In this document: positions 1-4,860 of the stretch, one piece after another
How the letters are laid out: each line of letters starts with the position of its first letter
Position numbering within the stretch: the first letter of the stretch is position 1
Translations under genes and position numbers: made by a program
The notes under the pieces: model-generated
What the model saw: the letters and a program-made list of their open reading frames with translations, nothing else
Databases searched by the model: none
Told to the model about the DNA's origin: nothing
Assembly (NCBI GenBank): GCA_964510785.1
Contig: CAZECM010000134.1
Location: 1 to 6,535 of the forward strand
Length of the DNA: 6,535 nucleotides
Direction of reading: 5' to 3'
Origin: JAAYZM01 sp964510785
Lineage (GTDB): Bacteria > Actinomycetota > Actinomycetes > Actinomycetales > Cellulomonadaceae

Positions 1-256
1 CCATCGCGATGCCGTCGTCGACGGCGATCGTGTTGAACTCGCGCGGGATGCCGCCGGCCGCGTGGATGGCCTCGGACACGATGCGCCCGACGGGCGCGAG
101 GTGCGTGTGCCCGGGCACGAACTCGGTGAAGCTGTTCGCGACGGCGATGAGCGGCTTGCCGAAGTCGGCGGCGTCGACGCCGGCGGCGCGCAGCAGTGCG
201 CGGGCGCCGGCCATGTTGCGGCCGTGGGTGACGGTGCGTGATCTCAGTGCAGGCAC
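1..256 (-). CDS. ilvD: Dihydroxy-acid dehydratase, N-terminal part (runs off the left edge)
   Basis: IlvD dehydrates 2,3-dihydroxy-isovalerate and 2,3-dihydroxy-3-methylvalerate to the keto acids that precede valine, leucine and isoleucine. Only the first 85 codons are present. They match the family's N-terminus closely: THGRNMAGARAL (residues 10-21), FGKPLIAVANSFTEFVPGH (32-50), then EFNTIAVDDGIAM up to the edge. The segment NSFTEFVPGH is of the E. coli type, which has no cysteine here, unlike the NSCNE-type enzymes of mycobacteria; this suggests the oxygen-sensitive [4Fe-4S] form (inference, since the cluster cysteines lie outside). The start is GTG at 256, chosen because GAGAGGAA (262-269) lies 7 nt upstream and the family begins at this point. 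It is divergent from the regulator at 366, with a 109-bp gap that contains the regulator's inverted repeat. The missing C-terminus is an effect of the window. Confidence 0.95.
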   Translation of the reverse strand, partial: MPALRSRTVTHGRNMAGARALLRAAGVDAADFGKPLIAVANSFTEFVPGHTHLAPVGRIVSEAIHAAGGIPREFNTIAVDDGIAM

Positions 257-308
257 GGTGGTTCCTCTCGCGGGTGACACTCGACTCCACCAGGCACCAT
301 GCCCGGAT

Positions 309-322
309 CCGCCGCGTGGCGG
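309..322. repeat. Short hairpin in the ilvD leader
   Basis: A perfect 5-bp inverted repeat, CCGCC/GGCGG, with loop GCGT lies between the ilvD start and the operator. If ilvD is transcribed from the palindrome at 334-360, this hairpin falls in its 5' untranslated region. It has no U tract, so it is not a terminator. Its role is unknown and it may be chance in GC-rich DNA. Confidence 0.3.
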
Positions 323-333
323 AAGACGGCGCT

Positions 334-360
334 CATGCTAGTACCGGGACTACTAGCATG
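334..360. promoter_or_regulatory. Perfect 10-bp inverted repeat, probable operator of the MmyB-type regulator
   Basis: CATGCTAGTA (334-343), a 7-nt spacer CCGGGAC, and TACTAGCATG (351-360) form a perfect dyad that ends 5 bp before the regulator's ATG. The arms are AT-rich against the local GC-rich background, which makes chance less likely. Each arm contains TAGCAT on one strand, so each could act as a -10 element, one towards the regulator and one towards ilvD. A homodimeric helix-turn-helix protein would fit such a dyad. The likely reading is autoregulation, possibly with control of ilvD. The repeat is seen in the sequence; the operator function is inferred. Confidence 0.65.
354..359 (+). 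promoter_or_regulatory. Candidate -10 element of a leaderless promoter for the regulator
   Basis: TAGCAT fits the actinobacterial TANNNT -10 pattern. Six bases separate it from the A of the ATG at 366, so transcription would start at or next to the start codon. No Shine-Dalgarno sequence exists, because the operator fills the upstream 30 bases. I see no convincing -35 box. The element lies inside the right arm of the dyad, so a bound repressor would block the promoter. Confidence 0.45.
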
Positions 361-365
361 GCGAC

Positions 366-1211
366 ATGGCACCTGCCGATCAGTCGCGCACCCCGGACCA
401 GCGCCGCCGAGAGCTCGGCGAGCTGCTGCGATCGCGCCGCGAGCAGGTCGACCGGGCGAGCCTCAACCTCCCGGCCGCCACGCGGTCGCGCACCCCGGGG
501 CTGCGCCGGGAGGAGGTCGCCTTCCTCTCGGGCGTGAGCCTCACCTGGTACACGTGGCTCGAGCAGGGCCGGGACATCAACCCGTCCCGCCAGGTGCTCG
601 ACGCCGTCGCCCGCACGCTGCGCCTCTCCCCCGCCGAGCACGGCTACGTCCTGTCGCTCGCGGGCTTCTCCGCACCGCAACCCACCACGGGCCCCGCCGA
701 CGACGGCGTCACCCCGCACCTGCAGCGACTCCTCGACCACCTCGACCCGGCGCCCGCGTTCGTGCTCGCCGCGGACTGGCGCATCGTGGGCTGGAACGCC
801 GCGTACGCCGGGCTCGTGCCGCACGTCGCCACGCTCGAGCCGGCCGAGCGCAACCTGCTGCTGCTCGTCTTCACCGATCCGTGGGTGCGCGCGCTGCTCC
901 CCCACTGGCCCACGGACTCGCGCCGGTTCCTCGCGGAGTTCCGCGCCGAGGCCGGCCCCCGGCTCGGGACGCCCGAGGTCGTGGACCTCGTCGAGCGCCT
1001 CACGGCCCGTTCGGCAGAGTTCCGCTCCTGGTGGGACGCCCGCGACGTCGAGGGCTTCACGACCCGCGAGCGTCTCTTCACCCATCCGGGCGCCGGCGAG
1101 CTGCGGCTCGAGCACCACCGGCTCGCGCCCGAGGATCACCCGGGACTCCACCTCGTCCTCTACACGCCCCGCGACGAGGAGACCCGAGACCGGCTCGCCC
1201 GCCTCGTCTAG
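366..1211 (+). CDS. XRE-family transcriptional regulator with MmyB-like ligand-binding domain
   Basis: This 281-residue protein has an N-terminal Cro/C1-type helix-turn-helix (about residues 14-95). It carries the hallmark stretch of this actinobacterial family, TPGLRREEVAFLSGVSLTWY (43-62) followed by TWLEQGRDINPS (63-74). Residues about 112-275 match the MmyB-like ligand-binding domain, with WRIVGWNAAYAGL (138-150), the FTDPWVR region (169-175) and a final LVLYTPRDEETRDRL (263-277). That domain has a PAS-like fold, and in one studied homologue it held a fatty acid; the ligand here is unknown. The start at 366 is firm: an in-frame TAG at 354-356 lies just upstream, so no longer form is possible. 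There is no ribosome site, so the mRNA is probably leaderless. The gene is divergent from ilvD and convergent with cimA, whose stop overlaps its own. Relatives often sit beside short-chain dehydrogenases; none is seen here. The target genes are unproven. Confidence 0.9.
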   Translation: MAPADQSRTPDQRRRELGELLRSRREQVDRASLNLPAATRSRTPGLRREEVAFLSGVSLTWYTWLEQGRDINPSRQVLDAVARTLRLSPAEHGYVLSLAGFSAPQPTTGPADDGVTPHLQRLLDHLDPAPAFVLAADWRIVGWNAAYAGLVPHVATLEPAERNLLLLVFTDPWVRALLPHWPTDSRRFLAEFRAEAGPRLGTPEVVDLVERLTARSAEFRSWWDARDVEGFTTRERLFTHPGAGELRLEHHRLAPEDHPGLHLVLYTPRDEETRDRLARLV

Positions 1212-2824
1212 CCCCGACGCTCGATCCTCGCGCGCAGCAGTCCGTAGATGACCGAGTCGACCAGGGCCTCCCACGCCGCCTCGATGACGTTGGGGCCCAC
1301 GCCGACGGTGCGCCACGTGGCCTCGCCCTCGGTGTCCATCGTCTCGACGAGCACCCGGGTCACGGCGTCCGTGCCGTGCTGCGAGTCCATGATCCGCACC
1401 TTGAAGTCGATGAGCTCGAAGCGCTCGATCTCGGGGTAGCTCGCCGCGAGCGCCTGGCGCATCGCGTGGTCGAGCGCATTGACCGGACCGTTGCCCTCCC
1501 CCGTCGCGACGACGCGTGCGCCACCCGCGCGGAGCTTCACGGTGGCCTCGGCGTCGGCCTCGTGCACGGCGCCCGGGAGCGTCTCGACGATGACGCGCCA
1601 GCTCTCGACGTCGAAGTAGCTCACGGGAGAGCCGGCGAGCTCGGCACGCAGCAGCAGCTCGAAGGACGCGTCGGCGGCGTCGAAGGTGTAGCCCTCGGCC
1701 TCGAGCGCCTTGACGCGGTCCGTCACGCGCCCGAGCAGGTCGCCCTGGCCCGTGAGGTCGAAGCCGAGCTCGCGCCCCTTGAGCTCGATCGAGGCACGGC
1801 CGGCCATGTCGGAGACGAGCATGCGCATGTCGTTGCCCACGGCCACGGGGTCGATGTGCTGGTACAGGTCCGGGTCCACCTTGATCGCCGAGGCGTGCAG
1901 GCCCGCCTTGTGGGCGAAGGCGCTCGCCCCGACGTAGGGCTGGCGGGCGAACGGCGCGATGTTGGTGATCTCGGAGACGGCGTGCGCGATGCGCGTGACC
2001 TCCGCGAGGCCGCCGTCGGGCAAGAGCGACAGTCCAGCCTTGAGCTCGAGGTTCGCGACGATCGTCAGCAGGTCCGCGTTGCCCGTGCGCTCGCCGTAGC
2101 CGTTGACCGTGCCCTGGACGTGGCGCGCGCCGGCCTCGATCGCGGCGAGGGAGTTCGCGACGGCGCATCCCGAGTCGTTGTGAGCATGGATGCCGAGGAC
2201 CGCGCCGTCGCCCCCCGTGCCCGTCGCCTCGCGCAGCTCCGCGACGATCCGAGTGACCCCCGAGGGGACCATGCCGCCGTTCGTGTCGCAGAGCGCGACG
2301 ACCTCCGCGCCCGCCTCGAACGCGGCGAGGACGGCGGAGGTCGAGTAGTCGCGGTCGAAGCGGTACCCGTCGAAGAAGTGCTCGGCGTCGACGAACACGC
2401 GCCTGCCCTGCCCCGTGAGGTACGCCACCGTCTCGCGGATCATCGCGAGGTTCTCCTCGGGAGTGGTGCGCAGGGCCCGCTCGACGTGGCGGACGTCGAA
2501 CTTCGCGACGAGCGTGACGACGGGGGCCTCGGAGTCCAGGAGGGCGCGCACCTGGGCGTCGTCGGCCGTGCGGACGCCGGCCTTGCGGGTCGAGCCGAAG
2601 GCCGCCAGCTCGGCGTTCTTGAAGTCGAGCTCCTTGGCGGCACGCTTGAAGAACTCCGTGTCCTTGGGGATGGCGCCCGGCCAGCCGCCCTCGATGAACG
2701 TCATGCCCAGCTCGTCGAGGAGCGGGGCGATCGCGAGCTTGTCCGCGACGGACAGGTTCATCCCCTCCTGCTGCGCGCCGTCACGCAGCGTCGTGTCGTA
2801 CACGTGGAACGGGCTCTGGCTCAC
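1208..2824 (-). CDS. cimA: Citramalate synthase
   Basis: This 538-residue enzyme condenses pyruvate and acetyl-CoA to (R)-citramalate, the threonine-independent entry to 2-ketobutyrate and isoleucine. The N-terminal HMGL-like TIM barrel (about 6-290) starts with YDTTLRDGAQQEGMN (9-23). The expected metal ligands are Asp15, His213 and His215 of GIHAHNDSG, and Asn249 of GNADL. FIEGGWPGAIPKD (43-55) is typical of CimA rather than LeuA. The subdomain with AFAHKAGLHASAI (302-314) follows, then a LeuA-type dimerisation and allosteric domain (about 400-535), where feedback by isoleucine would act. Length is normal for the family. The start is GTG at 2824, set by GAAGGAAG upstream and by homology; the longer open frame runs back into the leader terminator. 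It has its own promoter and attenuator-like leader (2825-3047). Its TAG stop shares CTAG (1208-1211) with the convergent regulator. An alternative label of 2-isopropylmalate synthase-like is less likely. Confidence 0.93.
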   Translation of the reverse strand: MSQSPFHVYDTTLRDGAQQEGMNLSVADKLAIAPLLDELGMTFIEGGWPGAIPKDTEFFKRAAKELDFKNAELAAFGSTRKAGVRTADDAQVRALLDSEAPVVTLVAKFDVRHVERALRTTPEENLAMIRETVAYLTGQGRRVFVDAEHFFDGYRFDRDYSTSAVLAAFEAGAEVVALCDTNGGMVPSGVTRIVAELREATGTGGDGAVLGIHAHNDSGCAVANSLAAIEAGARHVQGTVNGYGERTGNADLLTIVANLELKAGLSLLPDGGLAEVTRIAHAVSEITNIAPFARQPYVGASAFAHKAGLHASAIKVDPDLYQHIDPVAVGNDMRMLVSDMAGRASIELKGRELGFDLTGQGDLLGRVTDRVKALEAEGYTFDAADASFELLLRAELAGSPVSYFDVESWRVIVETLPGAVHEADAEATVKLRAGGARVVATGEGNGPVNALDHAMRQALAASYPEIERFELIDFKVRIMDSQHGTDAVTRVLVETMDTEGEATWRTVGVGPNVIEAAWEALVDSVIYGLLRARIERRG

Positions 2825-2831
2825 GATCGGT

Positions 2832-2839
2832 CTTCCTTC
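2832..2839 (-). promoter_or_regulatory. Ribosome binding site of cimA
   Basis: GAAGGAAG on the minus strand places AAGGA 9 nt before the GTG at 2824. It decides this start against the longer open frame, whose extra N-terminal residues are proline- and arginine-rich and resemble no family member. Confidence 0.85.
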
Positions 2840-2885
2840 GTCGGATGGGCGCGCGACGGCCACGGTCAAGTATCTGATGACTGCC

Positions 2886-2942
2886 GGCGGGGGTGGTGCC
2901 GGGCGACGTGGTCGGCGCTGTGGCACGGGCGGGGGTGGTGCC
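2886..2942 (-). repeat. 15-bp direct repeat in the cimA leader
   Basis: GGCGGGGGTGGTGCC occurs at 2886-2900 and again at 2928-2942 (plus-strand reading), a 42-bp period. On the cimA transcript each copy reads GGCACCACCCCCGCC and can sit in a small hairpin: 5-bp stem 2922-2926/2938-2942 with an 11-nt loop, and 5-bp stem 2884-2888/2898-2902 with a 9-nt loop. GGCACCA occurs a third time in the pause hairpin (2992-2998). The repeats lie between the terminator and the cimA ribosome site. I do not recognise them as a known binding site. Confidence 0.6.
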
Positions 2943-2950
2943 CGGTCCAA

Positions 2951-2980
2951 CAAAAAGACCCCCCGGGGTACGGGAGGTCT
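2951..2980 (-). terminator. Intrinsic terminator in the cimA leader (attenuator terminator)
   Basis: On the minus strand AGACCTCCC (2980-2972) pairs with GGGGGGTCT (2964-2956) as nine pairs with one G-U. The loop is GTACCCC, and TTTTG follows. This is a textbook intrinsic terminator, yet it lies about 130 nt upstream of the cimA start in the sense direction, and no gene ends there. It would stop cimA transcription before the coding region, which is the defining layout of attenuation. The U tract faces cimA, so it is not a terminator for the plus-strand gene to the right. Confidence 0.8.
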
Positions 2981-3006
2981 GCGCGCTGGGCTGGTGCCGA
3001 GCGCGC
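2981..3006 (-). promoter_or_regulatory. Leader hairpin between the leader peptide and the terminator
   Basis: On the minus strand GCGCGCT (3006-3000) pairs perfectly with AGCGCGC (2987-2981). Across a single C-C mismatch the stem continues as GGC/GCC with loop ACCA, giving ten pairs in all. Its 5' arm begins at the last base of the leader peptide's TAG, and its 3' arm abuts the first base of the terminator stem. In an attenuator this is where a pause or antiterminator hairpin would lie. A ribosome finishing the leader peptide would block it. Confidence 0.65.
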
Positions 3007-3035
3007 TAGCTGATAATGAGAGTGAACTGGGTCAC
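3006..3035 (-). CDS. Putative BCAA leader peptide of cimA (9 residues)
   Basis: The mini-ORF reads GTG ACC CAG TTC ACT CTC ATT ATC AGC TAG, or MTQFTLIIS. It has consecutive Leu-Ile-Ile codons just before the stop, and one is ATT, a codon hardly used in this high-GC DNA. CimA serves isoleucine synthesis, so ribosome stalling on Ile codons would be a meaningful signal. There is no Shine-Dalgarno sequence. A candidate -10 element (3042-3047) sits 6 nt upstream, so the message is probably leaderless. An in-frame GTG at 3053 would give a 15-residue form. Translation is inferred; the case rests on position and codon content together with the hairpins that follow. Confidence 0.55.
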   Translation of the reverse strand: MTQFTLIIS

Positions 3036-3041
3036 GGGGCG

Positions 3042-3047
3042 ATCATG
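3042..3047 (-). promoter_or_regulatory. Candidate -10 element for the cimA leader transcript
   Basis: CATGAT on the minus strand ends 6 nt before the leader GTG at 3035, right for a start of transcription on that codon. The upstream hexamer at 18-nt spacing is TTCCCC, a poor -35 box. This is a weak promoter match and is supported mainly by its position. Confidence 0.35.
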
Positions 3048-3097
3048 CCACACCGACGGCGAGCAGGGGAAGTTTCACCCGCACCGAGATCGCCACG

Positions 3098-3112
3098 AAG
3101 CGGACACCGCTT
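3098..3112. repeat. 6-bp inverted repeat upstream of the secreted-protein gene
   Basis: AAGCGG, a 3-nt spacer ACA, and CCGCTT form a perfect dyad. It lies in the divergent region between the cimA leader promoter and the secreted-protein promoter, just upstream of the latter's candidate -35 zone. It could be a small operator. The short length makes chance possible. Confidence 0.3.
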
Positions 3113-3120
3113 TCGCGGAG

Positions 3121-3141
3121 CCGACATACCCGACATACGAT
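3121..3141 (+). promoter_or_regulatory. Candidate promoter of the secreted-protein gene with a 9-bp tandem repeat
   Basis: CCGACATAC is repeated head to tail at 3121-3129 and 3130-3138. The second copy runs into TACGAT (3136-3141), a TANNNT -10 element. Transcription would start near 3148, giving a leader of about 50 nt before the GTG at 3200. The -35 region is not recognisable. The rest of 3048-3199 shows nothing else clear except the dyad at 3098-3112. Confidence 0.4.
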
Positions 3142-3186
3142 CATGCGGGCATCCCGTCTCGGATCGCCGGATCTGTCGTCATCTCT

Positions 3187-3192
3187 GGAGGA
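3187..3192 (+). promoter_or_regulatory. Ribosome binding site of the secreted-protein gene
   Basis: GGAGGA lies 7 nt before the GTG at 3200. It sets this start over an ATG at 3143 in the same frame, which would put 19 polar residues ahead of a clear signal peptide. Confidence 0.9.
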
Positions 3193-3199
3193 ACTACCC

Positions 3200-4054
3200 G
3201 TGCGTCTGCACTCCCGAATCCTCGGCACCGTCTCGGTCGCCGCACTCACCATCGGCATGGGAATCGCGGCAGCGGCCCCGGCCACCGCGAAGTCCGTGTC
3301 GGACAAGGACGGCACCAGCAAGGTGACCCTCAAGGTCAAGGACGTCGTCAGCAAGAAGGGCACGTTCAAGGTCAAGAACTGGGTAACGTTCAAGGTCCAG
3401 GCACCCGCCGACTACATCAACAGCAGCAACGAGCTCGTACAGGCGCAGTGGCGAGTCTCCGCGTACGACGGCTACGTCTCGGGTGTCTCGTGCAACCTCG
3501 ACGTGCGCTCGCCTCAGACGATCGGCGAGTATCACCTCGGCGCCGGCGGCACCATCACCTTCGACCTGCCCAAGACGAAGGGGCTGACGAAGGAGGGGCT
3601 GCGCTACCTCTACTGGGGCTCGGGCAAGTGCAAGGTCACGGCGAACGTCTACATCACGCAGACGGGCGACTACGCGCAGGGCATCACCGGGTACTCCAAG
3701 TCCTACACGCTCACGACCACCTACCGGAACCAGACCACCCCGAAGGTCACCTTCTCCGCCCCGTCCAAGGTGAAGAAGAACAAGAGCTTCACCGTGAGCG
3801 GCAAGGTCACCGCGACGAGTCCCAAGGACCGCTACAAGGTCAAGAACGCCAAGAAGGGCACCAAGGTCGCGGTCCAGTTCCAGAAGAACGGCAAGGGTGC
3901 CTGGAAGACGATCAAGGTCACCAAGGTCGGCAAGTCCGGAAAGTACTCGGTCAAGGTGAAGACCAAGGCCAAGGGCAAGTTCCGCGCCGTGGCCCAGGCC
4001 ACCAACACGACCGCCCAGAAGGCGTCGAGCACGAAGAACGTCAAGCTCAAGTAG
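3200..4054 (+). CDS. Secreted lysine-rich protein with C-terminal Ig-like domain
   Basis: I do not recognise the family of this 284-residue protein. Residues 1-30 form a Sec signal peptide: MRLHSR, a hydrophobic core (7-26), and a probable cut after APATA (26-30). The mature N-terminal part (31-180) is rich in alternating beta-like stretches and has two cysteines, Cys98 and Cys144, which may form a disulphide. Residues 181-284 resemble bacterial Ig-like domains: an opening PKVTFSAPSKV, VAVQFQKNGKGAWKTIKV (223-240), and GKYSVKVKTKAKGKFRAV (247-264). I count 44 Lys against 12 Asp/Glu in the mature chain, with no acidic residue after Asp210. No LPXTG motif or lipobox is seen, so it is likely released or held by charge to wall polymers (inference). 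It has its own candidate promoter and is closed by a strong hairpin, so it is probably monocistronic. A catalytic role cannot be claimed. Confidence 0.85.
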   Translation: MRLHSRILGTVSVAALTIGMGIAAAAPATAKSVSDKDGTSKVTLKVKDVVSKKGTFKVKNWVTFKVQAPADYINSSNELVQAQWRVSAYDGYVSGVSCNLDVRSPQTIGEYHLGAGGTITFDLPKTKGLTKEGLRYLYWGSGKCKVTANVYITQTGDYAQGITGYSKSYTLTTTYRNQTTPKVTFSAPSKVKKNKSFTVSGKVTATSPKDRYKVKNAKKGTKVAVQFQKNGKGAWKTIKVTKVGKSGKYSVKVKTKAKGKFRAVAQATNTTAQKASSTKNVKLK

Positions 4055-4066
4055 GCCACACGCAGC

Positions 4067-4102
4067 CGACGGGCCTCGGGGACTCTTCCCCGGGGCCCGT
4101 CG
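4067..4102 (+). terminator. Strong GC-rich hairpin after the secreted-protein gene
   Basis: A stem of 16 pairs (one G-U) joins 4067-4082 with 4087-4102 around the loop CTCT, 12 nt after the TAG. No U tract follows (TCGCCTCCC), as is common for actinobacterial terminators. It separates this gene from the membrane-protein gene 93 nt further on. Confidence 0.75.
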
Positions 4103-4194
4103 TCGCCTCCCGCGCGTGTTTCGGGCACACCGGCGTCCGGCTCGTGGTCGAATGTCCTTGTCGAGTGGCACACGCCGAGCGAGGAGCGCAAGCG

Positions 4195-4788
4195 ATGACG
4201 ACCGACCCCAACGAGACCACCCCCCTGCCCGCACAGCCGGAGTACGAGCCACCGGCCCCGCCCGCAGGGCAGGTGCCCGCCGCACAGCCGGCGCCTCCGC
4301 ATCACGCCGCCCCGGCGCACGCGGTGGCGGCTCCCCTCACGGGCACCGCGGAACCGCGCATCAAGTTCGGGCGCTACGCCGGTGGCGCACTTGCCGCCAT
4401 CCTCGTGTGCGCCCTCATCGCGTGGGTGCTGCACTACGTGCTGACCGACCTCATCGGCCTCACGGTGCTCTCGCCGCCCGACGTGCTCGGCACCTCGGAC
4501 GGCTCGACGAGTGGCCAGCGCGGCGCCTACGCGCTCGACGCGGCCCTCATCACCGTCGTGGCCGCGATCGTGCTGGCGCTCCTGGCGCTCGGTGCACCCC
4601 GACCGCGGCTCTTCTTCGGCTGGCTCGTCGTGCTGCTGCTCATCGTCGCGGTGACGTTGCCGTTCACGCGCGTCGCGGAGCCCGGCGACGCCGTCGCGAC
4701 GGCCGTGCTGCACCTCGTGGTGATCGCCGCGATCTGGAGCCTGCTCGGCGGTGTGGCGGGCCGGGCGATCAGGCCCGGCGCCGCCTGA
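4195..4788 (+). CDS. Small integral membrane protein with proline-rich N-terminus, function unknown
   Basis: This 197-residue protein begins with a cytoplasm-like, Pro/Ala/His-rich tail (1-55, including PPAPPAGQVPAAQPAPPHH). Four hydrophobic segments follow at about 62-84, 115-133, 139-157 and 166-188. The 30-residue loop after the first is polar (PPDVLGTSDGSTSGQRG). The pattern of four helices, with a His in the last (AVLHLVVIAAIW), recalls the DUF6069-type membrane proteins of actinobacteria, but I am unsure of that match. No catalytic motif is visible. The start is ATG at 4195 with GAGGAG 8 nt upstream. The hairpin at 4067-4102 suggests it is transcribed apart from the secreted-protein gene, though I see no clear promoter in 4103-4180. 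It converges on ilvE, and a shared hairpin separates them. Confidence 0.85.
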   Translation: MTTDPNETTPLPAQPEYEPPAPPAGQVPAAQPAPPHHAAPAHAVAAPLTGTAEPRIKFGRYAGGALAAILVCALIAWVLHYVLTDLIGLTVLSPPDVLGTSDGSTSGQRGAYALDAALITVVAAIVLALLALGAPRPRLFFGWLVVLLLIVAVTLPFTRVAEPGDAVATAVLHLVVIAAIWSLLGGVAGRAIRPGAA

Positions 4789-4829
4789 CCGAACGTCGCC
4801 CCACCGAACGCTGCCCCACCGAACGTTGG
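4789..4829. repeat. 15-bp tandem repeat, 2.7 copies
   Basis: Units CCGAACGTCGCCCCA (4789-4803), CCGAACGCTGCCCCA (4804-4818) and the partial CCGAACGTTGG (4819-4829) follow the TGA of the membrane-protein gene without a gap. The units differ at only two bases in full copies. The last runs into the terminator stem. The array is non-coding and could vary in copy number between strains. Confidence 0.75.
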
Positions 4830-4860
4830 ATGCACCGGCTCACGCGAGCCGGTGCATCCA
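4827..4860. terminator. Bidirectional hairpin terminator shared by the membrane-protein gene and ilvE
   Basis: A perfect 15-bp stem (4827-4841 with 4846-4860) closes on the loop ACGC; a G-U and a G-C pair could extend it outward. It can form on both transcripts. Neither side has a U tract. The ilvE stop codon (4840-4842) lies at the loop, so the last six ilvE codons are one arm of the stem. Confidence 0.8.

Noticed and set aside
2860..2880. A second cimA promoter, TTGACC at 2866-2871 on the minus strand
   Set aside because: No -10-like hexamer lies 16-19 nt downstream, so only a lone -35-like sequence is present.
2825..2953. A longer cimA start at 2953 that adds 43 residues
   Set aside because: The extra residues are low-complexity Pro/Arg, the start lies in the terminator's U tract without a ribosome site, and GAAGGAAG plus homology fix the start at 2824.
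299..3013. A 904-codon open frame on the plus strand
   Set aside because: It runs antisense to cimA and through the regulator in another frame. Its Arg/Ala/Pro/Asp-rich translation has no domain, and cimA is certain by homology. It is a GC-rich shadow frame.
2825..3047. A T-box riboswitch for the cimA leader
   Set aside because: I see neither the conserved T-box core sequence nor a specifier stem. The peptide-coding leader with terminator fits attenuation better.
3043..3081. An alternative leader ORF, GTG AAA CTT ... GCA TGA, rich in Leu and Val codons
   Set aside because: It lies upstream of the candidate promoter and has no ribosome site. It ends too far from the hairpins to couple with them.
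3016..4788. A 590-codon plus-strand frame that joins the upstream region to the membrane protein
   Set aside because: It crosses the secreted-protein gene in a wrong frame and a strong terminator. Only the part from the ATG at 4195, with GAGGAG before it, is a real gene.
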